Assembly (NCBI RefSeq): GCF_024599795.1
Contig: NZ_CP102246.1
Location: 2,108,001-2,172,000 of the forward strand
DNA length: 64,000 nt
Source: Enterobacter cloacae complex sp. R_G8
GTDB taxonomy: Bacteria; Pseudomonadota; Gammaproteobacteria; Enterobacterales; Enterobacteriaceae
Direction: 5' to 3'
The notes beneath the pieces were generated by a model that had not been told where the DNA came from, made no database searches, and worked only from the letters and a program-made list of their open reading frames with translations. Positions 23,916 through 34,384 of this stretch are shown here, piece by piece (positions within the stretch are counted from its first letter, which is position 1; each line of letters starts with the position of its first letter). The position numbers and the translations under genes were made by a program.

Positions 23916-24860
23916 ATGTTACATAAAAATACGCTTCTTTTCGCAGCATTATCCGCCGCCCTTTGGGGTACAACAGCACAAGATGTCAACGCGGCCGTTG
24001 TCGCTTCGCTTAAACCGCTGGGATTCATTGCTTCGGCCATTGCTGATGGAGTGACCGATACCCAGGTTCTGCTGCCTGATGGGGCTTCAGAGCATGATTA
24101 TTCCTTGCGTCCGTCTGATGTAAAACGCTTACAAAACGCAGACTTAGTTGTCTGGATTGGGCCAGAAATGGAAGCCTTCATGCAGAAGTCTGCGAAACAG
24201 CTTCCTGAGGCTAAACAGGTCACCATTGCCGAACTCGCCGGTGTGAAACCGTTACTCATGAAGGGGAGTGACGACGACGGTGACGAACACGAAGGTCATC
24301 ATGCTCATGATGAAAAAGGTGACGGGGATCACCATCACGGCGAGTACAATATGCATCTTTGGCTCTCCCCAGAGATAGCGCGGCTGTCGGCGGTTGCAAT
24401 CCATGACAAATTAGTGGAACTTATGCCGCAAAGTCGAGCCAAACTAGACGCCAACCTGAAAGATTTTGAGGCACAATTAGCCGCAACCGATAAGCAGGTG
24501 GGTAACGAGCTGGCACCGCTGAAAGGAAAAGGGTACTTCGTTTTTCATGACGCCTATGGCTATTACGAAAAACACTACGGCCTGACCCCGCGTGGGCATT
24601 TTACCGTCAACCCTGAAATTCAGCCTGGTGCGCAGCGTTTACATGAGATCAGAACACAGTTGGTTGAGCAAAAAGCGTCCTGCGTTTTTGCTGAGCCACA
24701 GTTCAGGCCAGCGGTCGTAGAAGCCGTGGCCAGGGGGACATCCGTGCGCATGGGAACCCTTGACCCGCTAGGAACGAACATCCAGTTGAGTAAAGCGAGC
24801 TATTCACAGTTCCTCACTCAACTGGCGAACCAGTATGCGAGCTGCCTGAAAGGAGATTAA
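23916..24860 (+). CDS. znuA: Zinc-binding periplasmic protein ZnuA
   Basis: ZnuA captures zinc in the periplasm for ZnuBC. From ATG 23916 ([12 protein letters not shown], the E. coli start) it has 314 residues. The signal peptide covers about residues 1-26, and mature protein starts near [11 protein letters not shown]. Zinc ligands are the histidines in [20 protein letters not shown] and [10 protein letters not shown] loop at about residues 118-142 is rich in His, Asp and Glu and binds extra zinc in this family. The open frame extends 39 codons upstream across the Zur box, so those starts are rejected. Confidence 0.96.
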   Translation: MLHKNTLLFAALSAALWGTTAQDVNAAVVASLKPLGFIASAIADGVTDTQVLLPDGASEHDYSLRPSDVKRLQNADLVVWIGPEMEAFMQKSAKQLPEAKQVTIAELAGVKPLLMKGSDDDGDEHEGHHAHDEKGDGDHHHGEYNMHLWLSPEIARLSAVAIHDKLVELMPQSRAKLDANLKDFEAQLAATDKQVGNELAPLKGKGYFVFHDAYGYYEKHYGLTPRGHFTVNPEIQPGAQRLHEIRTQLVEQKASCVFAEPQFRPAVVEAVARGTSVRMGTLDPLGTNIQLSKASYSQFLTQLANQYASCLKGD

Positions 24861-24875
24861 CGAGGAATTGAATAC

Positions 24876-26195
24876 GTGCAACAGATAGCCCGCTCTGTCG
24901 CCCTGGCATTTAACAATCTGCCCCGACCCCATCGTGTTATGCTGGGGTCGCTTACAGTTCTCACCTTAGCGGTCGCCGTCTGGCGGCCCTATGTTTACCA
25001 CCCGAGTTCTGCCCCGATCATCAAAACCATCGAGCTTGAGAAGAACGAAATCCGTTCTCTGCTGCCGGAGGCCAGTGAGCCTATCGATCAGGCGGCTCAG
25101 GAAGATGAAGCCATTCCGCAGGATGAGCTGGACGATAAAACCGAGAATGAAGCGGGGATCCATGAATATGTGGTCTCCACGGGTGATACGCTGAGCAGCG
25201 TTCTTAACCAGTACGGCATCGACATGGGGAATATCAGCCAGCTGGCCGCCGCGGATAAAGACCTGCGTAACCTGAAAATCGGCCAACAGCTCTCCTGGAC
25301 GTTAACGCCGGATGGCGATCTGCAGCGTTTGACCTGGGAAATGTCCCGTCGCGAAACGCGCACCTACGACCGCACTGCAAACGGTTTCAAGATGACCAGC
25401 GAATTGCAGAAGGGCGACTGGGTTAACAGCGTGATGAAAGGGACCGTAGGCGCAAGCTTTGTCTCCAGCGCGCGCGATGCGGGCCTGACCAGCGCTGAAA
25501 TCAGCTCGGTTATCAAAGCCATGCAGTGGCAGATGGATTTCCGTAAGCTGAAAAAAGGCGATGAGTTCTCCGTACTGATGTCCCGCGAGATGCTGGATGG
25601 CAAGCGTGAGCAGAGCCAGCTGGTGGGTGTGCGTCTGCGCTCTGATGGCAAAGATTACTACGCCATTCGTGCTGAAGACGGTAAATTCTATGACCGCAGC
25701 GGTAGCGGGCTTGCGAAGGGCTTCCTGCGCTTCCCGACGGCGAAGCAGTTCCGTATTTCATCCAACTTCAACCCGCGTCGTCTGAACCCGGTTACCGGGC
25801 GCGTTGCGCCGCATCGTGGCGTTGACTTCGCCATGCCGCAGGGCACACCGGTGCTGGCAGTAGGGGATGGTGAAGTGGTTGTCGCCAAACGCAGTGGTGC
25901 TGCCGGGTACTATGTCGCGGTCCGTCATGGTCGCACTTATACCACCCGCTATATGCACCTGCGTAAGCTGCTGGTGAAACCCGGTCAGAAAGTGAAACGT
26001 GGCGACCGTATTGCCCTCTCCGGGAATACCGGACGTTCTACGGGGCCGCACCTGCATTATGAAGTGTGGATCAACCAGCAGGCGGTGAACCCGCTGACGG
26101 CGAAACTGCCGCGTACCGAAGGGCTGACCGGTAAAGATCGTACCGATTACCTGGCGCAGGTGAAAGAGGTTATACCGCAGCTGCGTTTCGACTAA
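24876..26195 (+). CDS. mepM: Murein DD-endopeptidase MepM
   Basis: MepM cuts D-Ala-mDAP crosslinks in peptidoglycan, making room for new strands. The 439-residue product has one N-terminal hydrophobic anchor (VMLGSLTVLTLAVAVW), an acidic linker, a LysM-type or OapA-like domain (HEYVVSTGDTLSSVLNQYGI) and a C-terminal M23 peptidase with zinc ligands in PHRGVDFAMP and GPHLHYEVWIN. The GTG start at 24876 matches the E. coli alignment. It begins 15 bases after znuA. In E. coli its level is controlled by NlpI-Prc proteolysis; prc is also in this window. Confidence 0.97.
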   Translation: MQQIARSVALAFNNLPRPHRVMLGSLTVLTLAVAVWRPYVYHPSSAPIIKTIELEKNEIRSLLPEASEPIDQAAQEDEAIPQDELDDKTENEAGIHEYVVSTGDTLSSVLNQYGIDMGNISQLAAADKDLRNLKIGQQLSWTLTPDGDLQRLTWEMSRRETRTYDRTANGFKMTSELQKGDWVNSVMKGTVGASFVSSARDAGLTSAEISSVIKAMQWQMDFRKLKKGDEFSVLMSREMLDGKREQSQLVGVRLRSDGKDYYAIRAEDGKFYDRSGSGLAKGFLRFPTAKQFRISSNFNPRRLNPVTGRVAPHRGVDFAMPQGTPVLAVGDGEVVVAKRSGAAGYYVAVRHGRTYTTRYMHLRKLLVKPGQKVKRGDRIALSGNTGRSTGPHLHYEVWINQQAVNPLTAKLPRTEGLTGKDRTDYLAQVKEVIPQLRFD

Positions 26196-26214
26196 AACCT
26201 TCTGTTTTGTTTAA

Positions 26215-26243
26215 AAGCCGGCGTCAGTAAGCGCCGGCTTTTT
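26215..26243 (+). terminator. Terminator after mepM
   Basis: AGCCGGC / GCCGGCT with a 10-base loop and a T5 run follows mepM by 19 bases. Confidence 0.85.
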
Positions 26244-26315
26244 CTTTTGTGCGTGGGCCGCTGCCTCGCTACACTATCGTCATTATATTTTGCGTCACCA
26301 GACCCTGGAACCAGC

Positions 26316-27287
26316 ATGGAAACCAAAAAAAACAATATTGAGTTCATTCCTGAGTTTGAAAAATCCTTTCGCCACCCGCGTAACTGGGGCGCCTGGCTGG
26401 GCGTTTACGCGTTTGCTGGCATTGCCATGTTACCTGCCTCTGTGCGCGATCCCGTTCTGGGGAAAATTGGCCGTCTGGCAGGGCGAATGGGTAAAAGTGC
26501 CCGTCGCCGCGCGCAAATTAACCTCTACTATTGCTTCCCGGAAAAGAGCGATGCCGAGCGCGAAGCCATCATTGACGAAATGTATACCACCGCGCCACAG
26601 GCCATGGCGATGATGGCTGAGCTGGCGCTGAAAGGGCCGGAGAACGTCCTTAAGCGCGTTGACTGGAAAGGGCTGGAGATCATCGATGAGATGCGCCGTA
26701 ACGACGAGAAAGTGATTTTCCTCGTTCCGCACGGCTGGGGGGTGGATATACCGGCTATGCTGATGGCATCTCAGGGCCAGAAGATGGCGGCCATGTTCCA
26801 TAACCAGGGAAATAAGGTATTTGATTTTGTCTGGAACACCGTGCGTCGTCGTTTTGGTGGACGCCTGCACGCCCGCAACGATGGTATCAAGCCGTTTATT
26901 CAGTCCGTGCGCCAGGGGTACTGGGGCTACTATCTGCCGGATCAGGATCACGGTCCTGAACACAGTGAGTTTGTCGATTTCTTCTCGACCTACAAAGCGA
27001 CGCTTCCGGCGATTGGCCGTCTGATGAAAGTTTGCCGCGCCCGCGTGATCCCGCTGTTCCCGGTGTACGATGGCAACACGCACCGTCTGAGCATTGAGGT
27101 TCGCCCGCCGATGGACGACTTACTGACTGCGGACGATCACACCATTGCGCGCCGCATGAATGAAGAGGTAGAGGTGCTGGTGGGACCCCATCTGGAGCAA
27201 TACACATGGATCCTGAAGCTGCTCAAAACGCGTAAGCCCGGCGAGAAAGAGCCGTATCAGCGCAAAGAACTCTATCCCAGGAAATAA
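26316..27287 (+). CDS. lpxM: Lipid A myristoyltransferase LpxM
   Basis: LpxM adds the last (secondary) acyl chain to Kdo2-lipid A at the inner face of the inner membrane, making hexa-acylated lipid A. The 323-residue length equals E. coli LpxM. The catalytic HX4D motif is in VPHGWGVDIPAML; a hydrophobic N-terminal segment (WLGVYAFAGIAML) anchors it. Start ATG 26316 (METKKNNIEFIPEFEKSF) matches E. coli; the frame extends 23 codons upstream into the intergenic region. It converges on pykA. Confidence 0.97.
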   Translation: METKKNNIEFIPEFEKSFRHPRNWGAWLGVYAFAGIAMLPASVRDPVLGKIGRLAGRMGKSARRRAQINLYYCFPEKSDAEREAIIDEMYTTAPQAMAMMAELALKGPENVLKRVDWKGLEIIDEMRRNDEKVIFLVPHGWGVDIPAMLMASQGQKMAAMFHNQGNKVFDFVWNTVRRRFGGRLHARNDGIKPFIQSVRQGYWGYYLPDQDHGPEHSEFVDFFSTYKATLPAIGRLMKVCRARVIPLFPVYDGNTHRLSIEVRPPMDDLLTADDHTIARRMNEEVEVLVGPHLEQYTWILKLLKTRKPGEKEPYQRKELYPRK

Positions 27288-27291
27288 AAGT

Positions 27292-27314
27292 CCCTCTCCC
27301 CGGAGGGGAGAGGG
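27292..27314. terminator. Hairpin between lpxM and pykA
   Basis: A perfect 9-base stem CCCTCTCCC / GGGAGAGGG with a 5-base loop lies between the converging genes. It lacks a T run; it resembles the ruvB-znuB element. Confidence 0.55.
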
Positions 27315-27327
27315 AAACTGAAGCAGA

Positions 27328-28770
27328 TTATTCGACGGTTAAAACGCGGGTGGTGTTGGTTGAGCCAATGGTGCTCATCACATCACCCTGCGTCACGATG
27401 ACGATATCGCCGGATACCAGGTAGCCTTTGTCGCGCAGCAGATTGACGGCATCGTGCGCCGCAGCCACACCGTCATTGGTGCTGTCGAAGTAAACCGGGG
27501 TCACACCGCGATACAGCGCCGTCAGGTTTAGCGTGCGTTCGTGACGGGACATCGCGAAGATCGGCAGACCGGAGCTGATGCGTGAAGTCATCAGCGCGGT
27601 ACGGCCCGATTCGGTCATGGTGATGATCGCCGTGACGCCCTTCAGGTGGTTGGCCGCATACATCGCGGACATGGCAATCGCTTCTTCCACATTGTCGAAC
27701 TGCACGTCCAGACGGTGTTTAGAGACGTTGATGCTTGGGATCTTCTCTGCGCCCAGACAGACACGCGCCATCGCGGCCACGGTCTCCGCCGGGTACTGGC
27801 CGGCTGCGGTTTCAGCGGAAAGCATGACCGCATCAGTTCCGTCCAGCACGGCGTTAGCCACGTCCATTACCTCTGCACGGGTCGGCATTGGGTTGGTGAT
27901 CATGGATTCCATCATCTGGGTTGCGGTGATCACCGCGCGGTTCAGCTGACGCGCGCGACGGATCAGCGCTTTCTGGATGCCGACCAGTTCCGGGTCGCCA
28001 ATTTCCACACCCAGATCGCCACGGGCAACCATGACCACGTCAGACGCCAGAATCACATCATCCATCGCATCCTGATCGCAAACGGCTTCCGCGCGTTCAA
28101 CTTTTGCCACGATTTTCGCGTCACAGCCTGCGTCACGTGCCAGACGGCGCGCATAGTTCAGGTCTTCGCCGCAGCGCGGGAAGGAGACGGCCAGGTAGTC
28201 CACGCCGATCAGCGCCGCGGTAACGATATCCGCTTTATCTTTATCCGTCAGCGCTTCGGCAGAGAGGCCTCCGCCGAGCTTGTTGATGCCTTTGTTGTTG
28301 GAGAGTGGGCCGCCGACGGTGACTTCGGTGAACACTTTCATCCCCTGAACTTCCAGCACTTTCAGCTGAACACGACCGTCGTCGAGCAGCAGGATATCGC
28401 CAGGCACAACGTCAGCCGGCAGACCTTTATAGTCGATACCCACTTTCTCTTTATCGCCTTCACCTTTACCCAGGTTGGCATCCAGCAGGAATTTATCGCC
28501 GATATTGAGGAATACTTTGCCTTCTTTGAAGGTCGAGACACGAATTTTTGGACCCTGCAGGTCACCGAGGATGGCAACATGGCGGCCCAGTTTAGCCGCG
28601 ATCTCACGTACTTTGTCGGCACGTAATTTATGGTCTTCTGGCGTGCCGTGAGAGAAGTTCATACGCACCACGTTGGCACCCGCGGCGATAATCTTTTCAA
28701 GGTTATTATCGCGATCGGTGGCCGGGCCTAAGGTGGTGACGATCTTGGTTCTGCGAAGCCTTCTGGACAT
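27328..28770 (-). CDS. pykA: Pyruvate kinase II
   Basis: PykA converts phosphoenolpyruvate and ADP to pyruvate and ATP; the type II enzyme is activated by AMP and sugar phosphates. The 480-residue product begins [20 protein letters not shown], with VVRMNFSHG, the active-site lysine region [14 protein letters not shown], and [12 protein letters not shown] plus [19 protein letters not shown] chose ATG 28770 as in E. coli; an upstream extension of eight codons exists. The gene lies 140 bases downstream of hexR on the same strand. Confidence 0.98.
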   Translation of the reverse strand: MSRRLRRTKIVTTLGPATDRDNNLEKIIAAGANVVRMNFSHGTPEDHKLRADKVREIAAKLGRHVAILGDLQGPKIRVSTFKEGKVFLNIGDKFLLDANLGKGEGDKEKVGIDYKGLPADVVPGDILLLDDGRVQLKVLEVQGMKVFTEVTVGGPLSNNKGINKLGGGLSAEALTDKDKADIVTAALIGVDYLAVSFPRCGEDLNYARRLARDAGCDAKIVAKVERAEAVCDQDAMDDVILASDVVMVARGDLGVEIGDPELVGIQKALIRRARQLNRAVITATQMMESMITNPMPTRAEVMDVANAVLDGTDAVMLSAETAAGQYPAETVAAMARVCLGAEKIPSINVSKHRLDVQFDNVEEAIAMSAMYAANHLKGVTAIITMTESGRTALMTSRISSGLPIFAMSRHERTLNLTALYRGVTPVYFDSTNDGVAAAHDAVNLLRDKGYLVSGDIVIVTQGDVMSTIGSTNTTRVLTVE

Positions 28771-28910
28771 GTAATACTCCGTTGACTGAAACAACTTTGG
28801 TGTTGCGTGAAGATTGAATCGGCCTTCATCTGCTGCAAGGCAACCGCGAGGGGACCGAATGCCGTAAATCGTTACATCGTAATTATTTGTTACGTCTTCG
28901 TTATCTACTA

Positions 28911-29780
28911 TCAGGGAACATCGCTCTTTATAAGCAATTCTTTATCAAAACGCGATTCCTTGAGCGCTTCCTTGACACGCTTCAAGTTATCTCGGAATTT
29001 TGCGCCCCGGCGTAAGGTAAATCCGGTCGCCAGTACGTCAATGACCGTCAACTGCGCCAGGCGGGAGACCATCGGCATATACATATCCGTGTCTTCCGGG
29101 ACGTCCAGGGTGATGGCAAGCGTGGCTTCTCTTGCCAGCGGCGTGCCTGCGGTCGTGAGGGCGATGACCATGGCATCGTTTTCACGCGCCAGCTGCGCGA
29201 GTTCAACCTGGCTTTTGGTGCGCCCGGTATGCGAAATCAGGACCACCACGTCATCCTCGCTACAATTCATACAGCTCATGCGTTGCAACACGATGTCATC
29301 GGAATAGATGACCGGGACGTTGAAGCGGAAGAATTTATTCATGGCGTCATGCGCCACGGCCGCCGATGAGCCGAGGCCGAAGAACGCAATCCGCTTGGCC
29401 TGCGTCAGTAAATCGACTGCCCGATTGACCGAACTCATATCCAGCGACTGACGGACGTGGTCAAGCGTGGCCATCGCCGATTCAAATATTTTCGCCGTGT
29501 ATGCATCAACGCTGTCGTCTTCATCCACATTGCGATTAACATAGGGCGTACCATTTGCCAGACTTTGCGCCAGATGCAGTTTAAAATCAGGGAAGCCGCG
29601 CGTTTCCAGGCTGCGGCAGAACCGATTCACCGTCGGTTCGCTGACGCCTGCATCCTGCGCCAGAGCGGCGATGCTTGAATGAATCGCCTGAGCAGGCGAG
29701 GCGAGAATAACTTCAGCCACTTTTCGCTCGGATTTGCTAAGGTGTTCCAGTTGAAACTGGATTTTTTCCAGCATGTTCAT
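28911..29780 (-). CDS. hexR: HexR transcriptional regulator (RpiR family)
   Basis: HexR represses glucose catabolism genes (zwf, edd-eda and others) until 2-keto-3-deoxy-6-phosphogluconate binds. The 289-residue product has an N-terminal RpiR helix-turn-helix ([20 protein letters not shown]) and a C-terminal SIS sugar-phosphate domain ([39 protein letters not shown]). ATG 29780 (MNMLEKIQ) equals the E. coli start. It is divergent from zwf, and the 357-base region between holds the operator at 30076. Confidence 0.96.
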   Translation of the reverse strand: MNMLEKIQFQLEHLSKSERKVAEVILASPAQAIHSSIAALAQDAGVSEPTVNRFCRSLETRGFPDFKLHLAQSLANGTPYVNRNVDEDDSVDAYTAKIFESAMATLDHVRQSLDMSSVNRAVDLLTQAKRIAFFGLGSSAAVAHDAMNKFFRFNVPVIYSDDIVLQRMSCMNCSEDDVVVLISHTGRTKSQVELAQLARENDAMVIALTTAGTPLAREATLAITLDVPEDTDMYMPMVSRLAQLTVIDVLATGFTLRRGAKFRDNLKRVKEALKESRFDKELLIKSDVP

Positions 29781-30016
29781 TGTTAACAAGGCGCTCATGG
29801 GGTGGAAACGATTTCATTGATTGATGAAATCAGGATTCGATTTAGCCGATATTACCCCTGCGGCTTCTTTATAGGGTAACAGCCGACAAGAAATGTTGTT
29901 GTTTTTTTTCATTACTTGATCGGTGTCGGATTTTGCCGGGCCCGTTTAGTACAAAGAATCGACGCTTTTTGCGTGAGTACCCTGCCACAGGCGCGGGAAA
30001 GGTGAAAAAACGCCGT

Positions 30017-30035
30017 ATCGCACGCGACGTTAAGC
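30017..30035 (+). promoter_or_regulatory. MarA/SoxS/Rob box of zwf
   Basis: ATCGCACGCGACGTTAAGC fits the marbox pattern AYnGCACnnWnnRYYAAAY except at two positions. Forward orientation upstream of the promoter is the arrangement known for E. coli zwf, which SoxS activates under superoxide stress. Confidence 0.7.
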
Positions 30036-30075
30036 GCTAGTGGTTTCGGGAATGACGTAAAAGCAGTACAGTGCA

Positions 30076-30092
30076 TTGTAATAAAATTACAA
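30076..30092. promoter_or_regulatory. HexR operator upstream of zwf
   Basis: TTGTAATAAAATTACAA is a 7-3-7 perfect palindrome and matches the HexR consensus (TGTAATTAAATTACA-like). It lies just after a -10-like TACAGT (30067-30072), so bound HexR would block zwf initiation. Confidence 0.85.
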
Positions 30093-30137
30093 CGATACCT
30101 GGCAGAAGCACCAGGTGATCCAACTGAGGAGAATGAC

Positions 30138-31613
30138 ATGGCGGTAACGCAAACAGCCCAGGCATGTGACCTGGTCATTTTCGGCGCGAAAGGCGATCTT
30201 GCACGCCGAAAATTGCTGCCTTCCCTGTATCAACTGGAGAAAGCGGGCCAACTTCATCCGGATACCCGTATCCTGGGTGTAGGGCGCGCCGACTGGGACA
30301 AGGACGCATACACCAAAGTCGTGCGTGAAGCGCTCGAAACGTTCATGAAAGAGAAAATTGATGAAAGTTTGTGGGATACCCTGAGCGGACGTCTCGATTT
30401 CTGCAATCTGGATGTGAACGACGTGAGCGCGTTTACCCGTCTGGGTGAGATGCTGGATCAGAAAAACCGGGTCACCATTAACTATTTCGCCATGCCACCA
30501 AGCACCTTTGGCGCCATCTGTAAAGGTCTGGGCGAAGCGAATCTGAACGCCAAACCGGCGCGTGTGGTAATGGAAAAACCGCTGGGTACCTCGCTGTCTA
30601 CCTCCCGCGAAATCAACGACCAGGTCGGCGAATACTTCGAAGAGTGCCAGGTCTATCGCATCGACCACTACCTGGGCAAAGAGACGGTACTGAACCTGCT
30701 GGCGCTGCGTTTTGCCAACTCCCTGTTTGTTAACAACTGGGACAACCGCACCATCGACCACGTGGAAATCACCGTGGCCGAAGAGGTGGGCATTGAAGGC
30801 CGTTGGGGTTACTTTGACCAGGCCGGCCAAATGCGTGACATGATCCAGAACCACCTGCTGCAGGTACTCTGCATGATCGCTATGTCTCCGCCATCAGACC
30901 TGACCGCAGACAGCATCCGCGACGCGAAAGTGAAAGTCCTGAAATCACTGCGCCGTATCGACCGTTCTAACGTGCGTGAGAAGACGGTGCGTGGCCAGTA
31001 CACCTCCGGGTTTGCGCAGGGCAAAAAAGTCCCTGGCTATCTCGAAGAAGAGGGCGCGAACAAGTCCAGCAACACCGAGACGTTTGTGGCGATCCGCGTG
31101 GATATCGATGACTGGCGTTGGGCGGGTGTGCCTTTCTACCTGCGTACTGGTAAACGTCTGCCAGCCAAATGCTCTGAAGTTGTCGTTTACTTCAAAAACC
31201 CTGAGCTGAACCTGTTTAAAGAGTCCTGGCAGGAGCTGCCGCAGAACAAACTGACTATCCGTCTGCAGCCGGATGAAGGTGTGGATATCCAGATCCTGAA
31301 CAAAGTACCGGGGCTGGATCACAAGCACAACCTGCAGACCACCAAACTGGATCTGAGCTACTCCGAGACCTTCAATCAAACGCACCTGGCGGATGCTTAC
31401 GAGCGCCTGCTGCTGGAAACCATGCGCGGTATCCAGGCGCTGTTTGTACGTCGCGACGAAGTGGAAGAGGCGTGGAAATGGGTCGACTCCATCACCGAAG
31501 CCTGGGCTGCCGATCAGGATCCGCCAAAACCGTATCAGGCGGGCACCTGGGGACCTGTCGCCTCCGTGGCGATGATCACCCGTGATGGCCGCTCCTGGAA
31601 CGAGTTTGAGTAA
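30138..31613 (+). CDS. zwf: Glucose-6-phosphate 1-dehydrogenase
   Basis: Zwf oxidises glucose-6-phosphate to 6-phosphogluconolactone with NADP+, feeding both the pentose phosphate and Entner-Doudoroff routes. The 491-residue product has the N-terminal nucleotide-binding [19 protein letters not shown] and the active-site signature [12 protein letters not shown]. The length equals E. coli. ATG 30138 follows GAGGAG. A HexR operator and a marbox lie upstream; a GntR-type operator and terminator separate it from edd. Confidence 0.98.
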   Translation: MAVTQTAQACDLVIFGAKGDLARRKLLPSLYQLEKAGQLHPDTRILGVGRADWDKDAYTKVVREALETFMKEKIDESLWDTLSGRLDFCNLDVNDVSAFTRLGEMLDQKNRVTINYFAMPPSTFGAICKGLGEANLNAKPARVVMEKPLGTSLSTSREINDQVGEYFEECQVYRIDHYLGKETVLNLLALRFANSLFVNNWDNRTIDHVEITVAEEVGIEGRWGYFDQAGQMRDMIQNHLLQVLCMIAMSPPSDLTADSIRDAKVKVLKSLRRIDRSNVREKTVRGQYTSGFAQGKKVPGYLEEEGANKSSNTETFVAIRVDIDDWRWAGVPFYLRTGKRLPAKCSEVVVYFKNPELNLFKESWQELPQNKLTIRLQPDEGVDIQILNKVPGLDHKHNLQTTKLDLSYSETFNQTHLADAYERLLLETMRGIQALFVRRDEVEEAWKWVDSITEAWAADQDPPKPYQAGTWGPVASVAMITRDGRSWNEFE

Positions 31614-31638
31614 GATAATCCTCTAGCCCGAAGGTGTT

Positions 31639-31654
31639 ATTTTACCGGTAACAT
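31639..31654. promoter_or_regulatory. GntR-type operator upstream of edd
   Basis: ATTTTACCGGTAACAT agrees at 15 of 16 positions with the gluconate repressor site ATGTTACCGGTAACAT as I recall it. It is 26 bases after the zwf stop and upstream of a -10-like TATACT (31683-31688), consistent with gluconate induction of edd-eda. Confidence 0.8.
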
Positions 31655-31692
31655 GATCTAACACAGCTAGTGGCACAATTTTTATACTTTTA

Positions 31693-31726
31693 AGCTCCGC
31701 GTGGATTCACCCGCGGGGCTTTTTTT
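31693..31726 (+). terminator. Terminator between zwf and edd
   Basis: AGCTCCGCG / CGCGGGGCT (one G-T pair) is followed by seven Ts. It lies between the GntR operator and edd, overlapping the start site predicted from TATACT at 31683. Confidence 0.8.
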
Positions 31727-31847
31727 ATTACACTGCCGGAAGCGATTTTGCCCCTGAGCTCCGGACAGCAAGCGTTTCAGCGTTGTTAACAACTGCCAGC
31801 GACTTTGTAAACTCCCGAGCCCGGACAGATAAATTAGAGGAGCTTTT

Positions 31848-33659
31848 ATGAATCCGACATTGTTACGCGTAACACAACGCATTATCGAGCGCTCGAAAGA
31901 GACGCGTTCTGCCTACCTCGCCCGCATTGAACAAGCAAAGAGTGACACCGTCCACCGCTCGCAACTGGCCTGCGGCAACCTGGCACACGGTTTCGCCGCC
32001 TGCCAGCCTGCCGATAAAGCATCGCTGAAAAGCATGCTGCGTAACAATATCGCTATCATTACCTCCTATAACGACATGCTCTCCGCGCATCAGCCGTACG
32101 AAGTGTACCCGGACATCATCCGTAAAGCGCTGCACAGCGTGAATGCGGTGGGCCAGGTCGCGGGAGGTGTGCCGGCCATGTGTGACGGAGTGACCCAGGG
32201 CCAGGACGGGATGGAACTGTCGCTGTTGAGTCGCGAAGTGATCGCCATGTCTGCAGCGGTAGGCCTGTCGCATAACATGTTCGATGGCGCACTGTACCTT
32301 GGCGTGTGCGACAAGATTGTCCCGGGGCTCGCCATGGCGGCGCTGTCGTTTGGTCATCTTCCGGCGATTTTTGTGCCGTCAGGTCCGATGGCCAGCGGTT
32401 TGCCAAACAAAGAAAAAGTGCGTATCCGTCAGCTCTATGCCGAAGGTAAAGCAGACCGTCAGGCGCTGCTGGAAGCGGAAGCTGCCTCTTACCATGCGCC
32501 GGGCACTTGTACCTTCTATGGCACGGCCAACACCAACCAGATGGTGGTGGAATTTATGGGGATGCAGCTTCCGGGCTCCTCCTTCATTCAACCCGATGCC
32601 CCGCTGCGCAAGGCCCTGACCGAAGCCGCCGCTCGTCAGGTGACGCGTCTGACCGGGAACGGCAATGAGTGGATGCCGCTGGGTAAAATGGTCGATGAGA
32701 AAGTGATCGTCAATGGCATCGTGGCCCTGCTGGCAACGGGTGGCTCAACCAACCACACCATGCACCTGGTGGCGATGGCCCGTGCGGCGGGCATCCTGAT
32801 TAACTGGGATGATTTCTCCGACATCTCTTCCGTGGTGCCGCTGATGGCGCGCCTGTATCCGAATGGTCCGGCAGACATTAACCACTTCCAGGCCGCCGGA
32901 GGCGTACCGGTGTTGATGCGTGAGCTGCTGAAGGGCGGTCTGCTGCATGAAGATGTGAACACCGTCGCGGGCTTTGGCCTGCAGCGTTATACCCTGGAGC
33001 CATGGCTGAACAACGGTGAGCTGGACTGGCGTGACGGGGCGAGCGCCTCTCTCGATCCGCAGGTTATTGCTACCTTCGAACAACCGTTCTCACGCCACGG
33101 CGGCACCAAAGTGCTGAGCGGCAACCTGGGACGCGCGGTGATGAAAACTTCCGCCGTACCGGAAGAGAACCAGGTGATTGAAGCCCCGGCAGTGGTCTTT
33201 GAGAGCCAGCATGATGTTTTACCTGCCTTTGATGCGGGCCTCCTTGATAAGGATTGCGTGGTGGTCGTACGTCATCAGGGACCCAAAGCGAACGGGATGC
33301 CAGAATTACATAAACTTATGCCACCACTTGGTGTATTATTGGACCGCCGTTTCAAAATTGCACTGGTCACCGATGGACGCCTCTCGGGTGCCTCAGGTAA
33401 AGTGCCTTCAGCCATCCATGTAACGCCTGAAGCGTATGACGGTGGTTTGCTGGCTAAGGTGCGTGACGGCGACATCATCCGCGTCAATGGTCAGACAGGT
33501 GAGTTAACCCTGCTGGTGGACGAAGCCGAGCTGGCGGCCCGTCAGCCCCATATTCCCGACCTGAGCGCATCGCGCGTGGGAACCGGACGCGAAATGTTTG
33601 GCGCGCTGCGTGAGAAACTCTCCGGCGCGGAGCAGGGCGCAACCTGTATTACGTTTTAA
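31848..33659 (+). CDS. edd: Phosphogluconate dehydratase
   Basis: Edd dehydrates 6-phosphogluconate to 2-keto-3-deoxy-6-phosphogluconate, the first step specific to the Entner-Doudoroff pathway; it carries an iron-sulfur cluster. The 603-residue product shows IlvD/Edd family motifs: [53 protein letters not shown] and [20 protein letters not shown]. Cysteines at CDGV, CDKI and CTFY are the likely cluster ligands. ATG 31848 follows GAGGAGC. eda begins 39 bases after the stop. Confidence 0.98.
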   Translation: MNPTLLRVTQRIIERSKETRSAYLARIEQAKSDTVHRSQLACGNLAHGFAACQPADKASLKSMLRNNIAIITSYNDMLSAHQPYEVYPDIIRKALHSVNAVGQVAGGVPAMCDGVTQGQDGMELSLLSREVIAMSAAVGLSHNMFDGALYLGVCDKIVPGLAMAALSFGHLPAIFVPSGPMASGLPNKEKVRIRQLYAEGKADRQALLEAEAASYHAPGTCTFYGTANTNQMVVEFMGMQLPGSSFIQPDAPLRKALTEAAARQVTRLTGNGNEWMPLGKMVDEKVIVNGIVALLATGGSTNHTMHLVAMARAAGILINWDDFSDISSVVPLMARLYPNGPADINHFQAAGGVPVLMRELLKGGLLHEDVNTVAGFGLQRYTLEPWLNNGELDWRDGASASLDPQVIATFEQPFSRHGGTKVLSGNLGRAVMKTSAVPEENQVIEAPAVVFESQHDVLPAFDAGLLDKDCVVVVRHQGPKANGMPELHKLMPPLGVLLDRRFKIALVTDGRLSGASGKVPSAIHVTPEAYDGGLLAKVRDGDIIRVNGQTGELTLLVDEAELAARQPHIPDLSASRVGTGREMFGALREKLSGAEQGATCITF

Positions 33660-33698
33660 GACGACTTGATTTTATCGATCTGGCGAGAGAAAACTCTG

Positions 33699-34340
33699 AT
33701 GAAAAACTGGAAAACAAGTGCAGAAGCAATCCTGACCACTGGCCCCGTTGTGCCGGTTATCGTGGTGAACAAACTGGAGCACGCGGTACCGATGGCGAAA
33801 GCGCTGGTTGCGGGTGGCGTTCGCGTTCTGGAAGTGACCCTGCGTACCGCCTGCGCGATGGACGCGATTCGCGCCATCGCTAAAGACGTGCCGGATGCCA
33901 TCATTGGTGCGGGTACCGTTACGAACGCAAAACAGCTGGCTGAAGTGACTGAAGCGGGCGCGCAGTTTGCCATCAGCCCGGGTCTGACCGATTCGCTACT
34001 GAAAGCGGCAACCGAGGGCACCATCCCGCTGATCCCGGGCATCAGCACTGTCTCTGAACTGATGCTGGGCATGGACTACGGCCTGAAAGAGTTCAAATTC
34101 TTCCCGGCTGAAGCCAACGGCGGCACCAAAGCGCTGCAGGCGATTGCAGGTCCATTCTCTCAGGTGCGCTTCTGCCCGACGGGCGGCATCTCTCCGGCCA
34201 ACTACCGTGATTACCTGGCGCTGAAAAGCGTGCTGTGCATCGGCGGCTCCTGGCTGGTGCCGGCGGATGCGCTGGAAGCGGGCGACTGGGACCGCATCAC
34301 CAGACTGGCTCGCGAAGCGGTTGAAGGCGCGAAGCAGTAA
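33699..34340 (+). CDS. eda: KDPG/KHG aldolase Eda
   Basis: Eda splits 2-keto-3-deoxy-6-phosphogluconate into pyruvate and glyceraldehyde-3-phosphate; it also completes pectin, glucuronate and galacturonate breakdown. The 213-residue product begins [20 protein letters not shown]. The Schiff-base lysine is in [12 protein letters not shown], the catalytic Glu in RVLEVTLRT, and phosphate is bound by [11 protein letters not shown] 33699 equals the E. coli start; the 11-codon upstream extension is rejected. The rhiTN products of this window would end here. Confidence 0.98.
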   Translation: MKNWKTSAEAILTTGPVVPVIVVNKLEHAVPMAKALVAGGVRVLEVTLRTACAMDAIRAIAKDVPDAIIGAGTVTNAKQLAEVTEAGAQFAISPGLTDSLLKAATEGTIPLIPGISTVSELMLGMDYGLKEFKFFPAEANGGTKALQAIAGPFSQVRFCPTGGISPANYRDYLALKSVLCIGGSWLVPADALEAGDWDRITRLAREAVEGAKQ

Positions 34341-34354
34341 GAATCTCCCATCAT

Positions 34355-34384
34355 GAAAAACGGGCCATCTGGCCCGTTTTTTTA
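34355..34384. terminator. Bidirectional terminator eda/purT
   Basis: A5-ACGGGCC / GGCCCGT-T7 with loop ATCT lies between converging eda and purT; it overlaps the purT stop by a few bases. Confidence 0.88.
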
